Below, piece after piece: positions 21,801-25,474 of a stretch of 25,474 nucleotides of DNA (positions within the stretch are counted from its first letter, which is position 1; every line of letters begins with the position of its first letter). Position numbers and translations under genes: made by a program. This DNA is from DTKY01 sp037440765 (GTDB taxonomy: Bacteria > Acidobacteriota > Terriglobia > Bryobacterales > Bryobacteraceae): the NCBI GenBank assembly GCA_037440765.1, contig JBBITL010000063.1:1-25474 (forward strand). The letters are read 5' to 3'. The notes under the pieces are model-generated. The model made no database searches and was not told the DNA's origin. It saw only the letters and a program-made list of their open reading frames with translations.

Positions 21801-22364
21801 GCCGATGCTCCGCACCGCTTCAACGTCAGCGCCGTCACGGAGCTTCCGTTCGGCAGGGGCAAGCCCCTGCTGGCCGGCGCCGGCCCGGTAGTCTCACGCC
21901 TGGTGGGCGGCTGGCAGCTTTCGGGAATCTGGACCCTGCAAAGCGGCTTCCCGCTGGCCTGGGGCAACAACATATACTACGGCGACCCGGCCAACATTCG
22001 CCGCCCGCTGTCTGAGCGGACCACGGCGGCCTGGTTCAACGTGGCCGGGTTCGAGACCGCCAGCGCCCGGCAGTTGCACGGCAACCAGCTTCGCTGGTGG
22101 CCGTTCCGCTTCGGTACGTTGAGGCGGCAGCGGATCAACAACATTGACCTGGCTGTGATCAAGGACACGGCGATTGCGGAAGGGAAGAGTGTCCAGTTCC
22201 GCGCCGAGGCGCTCAACGCTTTCAATCACCCGTACTTCCCGTCGCCGCTCATGACGGTAACCACTCCTCAGACCGCCGGCCATACCGGTTTTGGGCAGAT
22301 CAACGCCTCCACGCAGGACAACTACGCGCGCCGCATCCAGATAAGTCTGCGGTTCATCTTCTGA
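18813..22364 (+). CDS. Oar-like TonB-dependent receptor with carboxypeptidase-regulatory-like domain
   Basis: A 1183-residue outer-membrane protein. Signal peptide 1-23 (VSLALLFCLLASMSQLAAQ); carboxypeptidase-regulatory-like domain about 27-110 (GTIAGSVLDPSGAVVPGAQV, EGRYAAPLLIPGLYTVEVEA); VTVTAEAPLLNSESASLG linker; plug region with QFGQTQGGVTNISIKSGTNE; then a long barrel ending ARRIQISLRFIF. This architecture is expanded in Acidobacteriota and is like myxobacterial Oar; the substrate is usually unknown, with oligosaccharides or protein export proposed. ATG 18813 has GGAGGG at 6-nt spacing; upstream ATG codons would put a charged stretch before the signal peptide. Its 3' end overlaps the convergent dnaB by 11 nt. 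The divergent ECF sigma/anti-sigma pair may control it. Confidence 0.9.
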   Translation: MRSRVSLALLFCLLASMSQLAAQESRGTIAGSVLDPSGAVVPGAQVVVVNTAMGTRVVLRTNTEGRYAAPLLIPGLYTVEVEAPGFKKAVRENLEVRVADRLDISFSLEIGAAGEAVTVTAEAPLLNSESASLGTVVDSRRLASLPVSYGNPFLLIGLTAGVTFNGSARLDRPFEPTHIVNFSMGGTRGNLNDITIDGAPTTATAGSNEVTASYVPPTDVVQEFKVQTATFDAQFGQTQGGVTNISIKSGTNEFRGTAGYSIYRPSLLANDFFNNKAGLPVPNFRFDRWGGSLGGPVRIPKVYDGRNRTFFMWGYEGLHDARPRHDDTTNTVPTPAMHTGDFSALLLNGGAAYTIYDPATRVRDGARFRQTPFPGNIVPPGRISAVGAALISYYPKVEKTPGDPLGLNNYRDASLPEKTKYYNYTIRGDQNVSDKQRFFLRYSTYIRNSTYNNYFDNAFMGIRFWFKSYTAMLDHVYTLSPTMVLNTRYSFNRFIRGQDSPESAVGFDITKLGFSSQYASQVPKDIMRFPRITYASTSYIANAIGGHNRPINNHTVSATLSKVAGKHSIRTGFEFRAYQEIDGFFGNNQTGAFVFGSTWTRGPLDNSATSPSGYGQSIAALLLGLPDSGQIVRASNYAEQSDSWGFFVQDDWKVTRELTFNMGLRYEFETPMRERYHRSTLSFDPLYEQPISAAAKAAYATLQPAYSGGFPELPVDAFALRGGMTFAGVDGNPGGLYKTPKNVFMPRVGLAYQLGSKTVIRSGFGMFGGFLGQRRGDVLQNGFTQNTNMVLTVDNGLTWATTIANPFHNGVAEPRGNADRYQTFLGQGFSFFNQNPKVPMTLRWEIGIQREIAGFAVETNYVGSKTNRMEVTRNINGLPRQFVSTQRLRDDAWNNYLTATVSNPMVGLVPGNTQAIYTGTTTNRGVLLSPYRAFGSSAINTTENIGYSWYHGLQMSGQRRFTRGYTISGSYTFAKWRQAVNLLNASDPMPIREISDADAPHRFNVSAVTELPFGRGKPLLAGAGPVVSRLVGGWQLSGIWTLQSGFPLAWGNNIYYGDPANIRRPLSERTTAAWFNVAGFETASARQLHGNQLRWWPFRFGTLRRQRINNIDLAVIKDTAIAEGKSVQFRAEALNAFNHPYFPSPLMTVTTPQTAGHTGFGQINASTQDNYARRIQISLRFIF

Positions 22365-23730
22365 GTTCCGGCGCGGAATTGCCCTCGATATCGGAGACCC
22401 GGTTTTCGAACTTGGTGAGATGGTGGAGGAAAACGAGGTTGATCTTGCCGGTTGGCCCGTTGCGCTGCTTGGAGAGCAGCAACTCGGCTGCGCCGCGCAA
22501 GTCCTCCCGCTTGTCGTTGTAGACCTCCTCGCGGAAGATGAACGCCACCACGTCGGCATCCTGTTCGATGGAGCCCGACTCGCGCAAGTCGCTGAGCTGG
22601 GGCCGATGGTCGCCTTGACGCACGTCTGGAGCCCGGCTCAACTGCGAAAGGACCAGCATCGGAACCCCCAATTCCTTGGCCAGCAACTTCAGGCCGCGCG
22701 ATAGAGCGCTGACTTCCTGCACCCGGTTTTCGTAACGCGCGCGGCCGCTCATTAATTGCAGGTAGTCGATCACCACCAGGCCGAGCGGGCGCTCGGCCCT
22801 CAGCCGCCGCAGCTTGGCGTGTATCTCAATGAGGCTGCCGCCGGAGGTGTCGTCGATGTAGAGCGGCGCCTCCACCAGTTCGGCGGCGGCCGCCTGGAGC
22901 CGCCGCCGCTCGTCGGCGTCGAGGAAGCCTCGCTTGAAGCGCTGGCTGTCCACGCGCGCCCCGGAGCAAAGCAGCCGCGTGAGCAGCGCCTCCTTGGACA
23001 TCTCCAGGGAGAAGATCGCCACGGTCTGTTTGAGCCGCACGGCGGCGTGCTGCGCGATGTTCAGGGCGAGGGCTGTCTTACCCATGGCCGGCCGCCCGGC
23101 CAGAATGATCAACTCGTTCGGTTGCAGGCCGCCGGTGAGTTCGTCGAAACGCTTGAAGCCTGTGAGCAGCCCCGTGGTGCGCCCGGCGGGGTCGAGGAAG
23201 GCGTTCAGCCCTCCCTTGAACCCATCGATGATTTCCCCCGGCGTGAACAGGGTAGAGCCGGTGGTGCCCTCCCCCATCTTGAGGATGATCTCCTCGGCGT
23301 TGGCCAGGATCTCCTGCGGCGCCTCCTCGCCGGCCAGGCAGCGGTTGATCAGGCCCTGGGAGGCGTAGATGACCCGGCGAAGCAGCGACTTGTCCTTGAC
23401 GATCCGGAGGTAACTCGACACGTTGCGGATCTGCGGCAGGCCGTCGTCGAGCGAAACCAGGTAGCCGATACCGTCGCAGGCCTCCAGTTGCCCGTGTTTC
23501 ATGAGTTCTTCGGCCACCGTCAGGCGGTCCACGCGTTCTCCACGGGCATGCAGTTCCCCCATGCGCAGGAAGATGCGGCGGTGCTTTTCGAGCGAGAAGT
23601 CCTCGGCCTGGAGCGCGGAGGCGACCTCCACGAACAGGGTGTCGTCCAGAAGGATCGAGCCCAGCACGAACCTCTCGGCGTCCAGGCTGGCGGGCAGACC
23701 CTTCTCGAAGTTGATGTCAAGCGAAGCCAT
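22354..23730 (-). CDS. dnaB: Replicative DNA helicase
   Basis: Hexameric 5'-3' helicase that unwinds DNA ahead of the replisome and recruits primase. 458 residues, normal length. N-terminal helical domain about 12-115 (PASLDAERFVLGSILLD), linker helix, then the RecA-like domain with Walker A GRPAMGKT (212-219), Walker B VVIDYLQLM with D321, and the downstream LSQLSRAPD and LRESGSIEQDADVV motifs typical of DnaB. There is no intein or insertion. It starts at ATG 23730 with a GGAG about 9 nt upstream. No usual companions such as rplI or alr are within reach. Confidence 0.97.
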   Translation of the reverse strand: MASLDINFEKGLPASLDAERFVLGSILLDDTLFVEVASALQAEDFSLEKHRRIFLRMGELHARGERVDRLTVAEELMKHGQLEACDGIGYLVSLDDGLPQIRNVSSYLRIVKDKSLLRRVIYASQGLINRCLAGEEAPQEILANAEEIILKMGEGTTGSTLFTPGEIIDGFKGGLNAFLDPAGRTTGLLTGFKRFDELTGGLQPNELIILAGRPAMGKTALALNIAQHAAVRLKQTVAIFSLEMSKEALLTRLLCSGARVDSQRFKRGFLDADERRRLQAAAAELVEAPLYIDDTSGGSLIEIHAKLRRLRAERPLGLVVIDYLQLMSGRARYENRVQEVSALSRGLKLLAKELGVPMLVLSQLSRAPDVRQGDHRPQLSDLRESGSIEQDADVVAFIFREEVYNDKREDLRGAAELLLSKQRNGPTGKINLVFLHHLTKFENRVSDIEGNSAPELRR

Positions 23731-23997
23731 GCGGGGAACTCCAGCTTACCCGGCGCGGGGCAATCCCGTTCCGCCCTTCTAAACCTAGGCTGCTCTGACA
23801 GATGGACAGAGGAAAACGAGAGATTCCGGCTCGCTGGAGCAGACTCGAACAAGTGCTTGGCCGCCAATAGCCCACGCCGTCAGCCGCCTCTTTTTCCACA
23901 GAATATCCGAAAACAAATCTACCCGGTATTGTACTATGCAGCGCAGGATCCGGCGGGGCGTGTTTCGAGCGCGCGTGTCTGCTATCATGCATAGTCC
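23731..23997. promoter_or_regulatory. Divergent intergenic region between dnaB and the ROK kinase
   Basis: 267 bp, locally AT-richer than the surroundings at about 23890-23940. TATCAT (23983-23988) is a -10 candidate for the kinase, only 9 nt before its ATG. TACAAT on the minus strand (23933-23928) is a -10 candidate for dnaB. No convincing -35 is visible for either. I found no tRNA, small ORF or long repeat here. Confidence 0.35.
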
Positions 23998-24924
23998 ATG
24001 GCAAAGTACTCCATCGGCCTCGACCTTGGCGGCACGAATTATCGCGCGGCGGCGATAGACGAGGGCGGGAAAGTCCTCGACAGAATAGCCGGACCCACCG
24101 GCTCGGCGGCGGGCCGCGAGGCCATCGTCGACGCCATCGTGAGCGCCATCCTGACGCTGCGAGACGGGCGGGGCAACGAGAAACTGGCCGGCATAGGCGT
24201 GGCGCTGCCGGGCTTCATCGACATTGAGAAGGGCTACATCCTGGCTTCCCCGAATGTCCCTCCCTTCGAGGGCTTCCACGCCAGGGACGCGCTTCAGGAG
24301 CGGCTGCAGGCTCCGATCATCCTGGAAAACGACGCCAACGCCGCTGCGCTTGGCGAGAAGTGGATGGGGGCCGGCAAGGGCGTCGACGACCTGCTGCTGC
24401 TGACCCTGGGTACGGGCATCGGCGGCGGCATCATCAGCGGCGGCCGCATCCTGCACGGCTTCACGGGCATGGCCGGCGAGCTGGGACATATCACCATAGA
24501 TCCCTTCGGCAACCCCTGCGCCTGCGGCAACACGGGCTGTCTCGAGAAGCACGCCTCGGCCACGGCCGTGTCGACCATGGCCAGGAACCTGAACCTGGGC
24601 GAGAATCCGACCTCAGAGCAGGTCTACAAGCTGGCGGTGGAGGGGAACGAGGCGGCGCGCAGGGTCTTCGAGCTCATGGGGACGGCGCTTGGGATAGGGC
24701 TGGCCAACTACGTCCAGATCTTCAACTTTCCTCTGTATCTGCTTAGCGGCGGCGTTCTTCCGGCCTGGGACTACTTTGCGCCGGCCATGCTGCGGGAAAT
24801 CAGGCAGCGATCGCTGACGTTCCGTTCGACCGGTACCAGGATCGAGAAGGCGACGCTGGGGAGCGACGCGGGATTGTTCGGCGCGGCCTGCCTGCCCTTT
24901 CAGGCGGCAGGGCTGGCAGCGTGA
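23998..24924 (+). CDS. ROK-family sugar kinase, probable glucokinase
   Basis: Phosphorylates a hexose (probably glucose) with ATP in the cytoplasm. 308 residues. ATP-binding motif GLDLGGTN (7-14), catalytic ENDANAA with D112, second phosphate motif GTGIGGG (138-144), and the ROK zinc site H164 (ELGHITI) with C174, C176 and C181 in CACGNTGCLE. Glucokinase is most likely given the LENDANAAALGE and GTGIGGGII sequences, but N-acetyl-hexosamine kinases of the same family look alike. No Shine-Dalgarno is visible before ATG. The symporter gene starts 44 nt downstream, suggesting paired uptake and phosphorylation of a sugar. Confidence 0.92.
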   Translation: MAKYSIGLDLGGTNYRAAAIDEGGKVLDRIAGPTGSAAGREAIVDAIVSAILTLRDGRGNEKLAGIGVALPGFIDIEKGYILASPNVPPFEGFHARDALQERLQAPIILENDANAAALGEKWMGAGKGVDDLLLLTLGTGIGGGIISGGRILHGFTGMAGELGHITIDPFGNPCACGNTGCLEKHASATAVSTMARNLNLGENPTSEQVYKLAVEGNEAARRVFELMGTALGIGLANYVQIFNFPLYLLSGGVLPAWDYFAPAMLREIRQRSLTFRSTGTRIEKATLGSDAGLFGAACLPFQAAGLAA

Positions 24925-24968
24925 TAGACTCTACGCTTTAGCGCAAGAGCGCAGCAGCGAGGTGCCGT

Positions 24969-25474
24969 TTGGTTCTGACACTGGTTGACTATGTCATTCT
25001 CATCATTTATTTCGGCTTCGTCATAGGGATCGGCTGGCTGCTCCACAGGAAGGTTTCCACCAGCGAGGACTTCCTGACCTCGGCCCGCTCGGTGCCGGTG
25101 TGGATCACGAGCCTGGCCTTCGTGGCCACCAACCTGGGCGCGCAGGAGCTGATCGGGATGTGCGCCTCCGGCGCCAAGTACGGCATCATGACGGCCCACT
25201 TCTACTGGGTGGGAGCCATCCCGGCCATGCTTTTCGTGGGCATTTTCATGATGCCCTTCTACTACGGCAGCAAGGCGCGATCGGTGCCCGAGTACCTGAA
25301 GATGCGCTTCGACGAGAAGACCCGGGCCTTTAACGCCATCAGCTTCGCGATAATGACGCTGTTCTCGTCGGGGATCTCCATGTACGCCCTGGGGTTGCTG
25401 TTCCAGCTTGTGCTGGGATGGAGCTTCACGGCGTCGATACTGCTGTCGGCGCTGATCGTGCTGATCTACACCTT
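24969..25474 (+). CDS. Sodium/solute symporter (SSS family), N-terminal part
   Basis: The first 168 codons are present; the gene continues beyond the window. The protein opens with a membrane helix (TLVDYVILIIYFGFVIGIGW), then the family-typical amphipathic stretch STSEDFLTSARSVPVWITSL and AFVATNLGAQELIGMCASGA, where Na+/sugar symporters of the SGLT type place their Na2-site and substrate helix. Further segments are YWVGAIPAMLFVGIFMMPFY, then the RSVPEYLKMRFDEKTRAF loop. Start TTG 24969 is chosen because GAGG (24959-24962) lies 6 nt upstream and no ATG or GTG fits this frame. Pairing with the ROK kinase points to a sugar, which remains an inference. Confidence 0.88.
   Translation, partial: MVLTLVDYVILIIYFGFVIGIGWLLHRKVSTSEDFLTSARSVPVWITSLAFVATNLGAQELIGMCASGAKYGIMTAHFYWVGAIPAMLFVGIFMMPFYYGSKARSVPEYLKMRFDEKTRAFNAISFAIMTLFSSGISMYALGLLFQLVLGWSFTASILLSALIVLIYT

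Noticed and set aside
22756..23994. 412-codon plus-strand frame opposite dnaB
   Set aside because: dnaB on the other strand has every helicase motif; this frame has none and extends into the divergent promoter region.

Overview
The window is about 66% GC and densely coded. It looks like chromosomal DNA from an Acidobacteriota member of the Bryobacterales/Solibacter type. The evidence is a secreted protein made almost entirely of one Solibacter-type C-terminal domain (TIGR03437-like), an Oar-like TonB-dependent receptor with an N-terminal carboxypeptidase-regulatory-like domain, and generally Acidobacteria-like secreted proteins. No database search was run, so the taxonomic call is inference.

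Layout. (1) 1-833, minus strand: truncated gene for a membrane-anchored Pro/Ala-rich protein with a glycine-zipper tail. (2) 922-3712, plus: housekeeping run dus, rnhA, a small outer-membrane barrel protein and nadD. (3) 3745-16146, plus: a 12.4-kb phosphate locus in the order phoB, [TIGR03437 protein, TonB-dependent receptor, secreted beta-helix protein], pstS-pstC-pstA-pstB-phoU-phoR. (4) 16171-18646, minus: an ECF sigma factor and an unusually large transmembrane anti-sigma protein. They are divergent from (5) 18813-22364, plus, an Oar-like TonB-dependent receptor. (6) 22354-23730, minus: dnaB. (7) 23998 to the end, plus: a ROK-family sugar kinase and the start of a sodium/solute symporter. 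There is no sign of rRNA, tRNA, CRISPR, IS elements or prophage.

The main result is regulatory. Three intergenic regions in the phosphate locus (upstream of phoB, of the TIGR03437/receptor/beta-helix operon, and of pstS) carry arrays of 7-bp units ending mostly in GTAAC, GTCAC or TTCAC. The units recur at exact multiples of 11 bp, which is the geometry of a PhoB box (7-bp half-site plus 4-bp spacer). A plausible -10 element follows each array by about 8-11 bp. The same regulator therefore probably controls its own gene, the high-affinity phosphate ABC transporter and a three-gene outer-membrane/secreted module of unknown substrate. The simplest model is an envelope-spanning phosphate (or organophosphate) acquisition system: secreted beta-helix and TIGR03437 proteins outside, a TonB-dependent receptor in the outer membrane, PstS in the periplasm, PstCAB in the inner membrane, and PhoR/PhoU/PhoB as sensor and control. 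Gene identities are firm for pst/pho. The role of the three-gene module is inference.

Two of the Pho-type promoters have their -10 element only 6-10 nt from the start codon and no Shine-Dalgarno sequence. Several other genes here have strong AGGAGG-like sites. This suggests leaderless or nearly leaderless transcripts.
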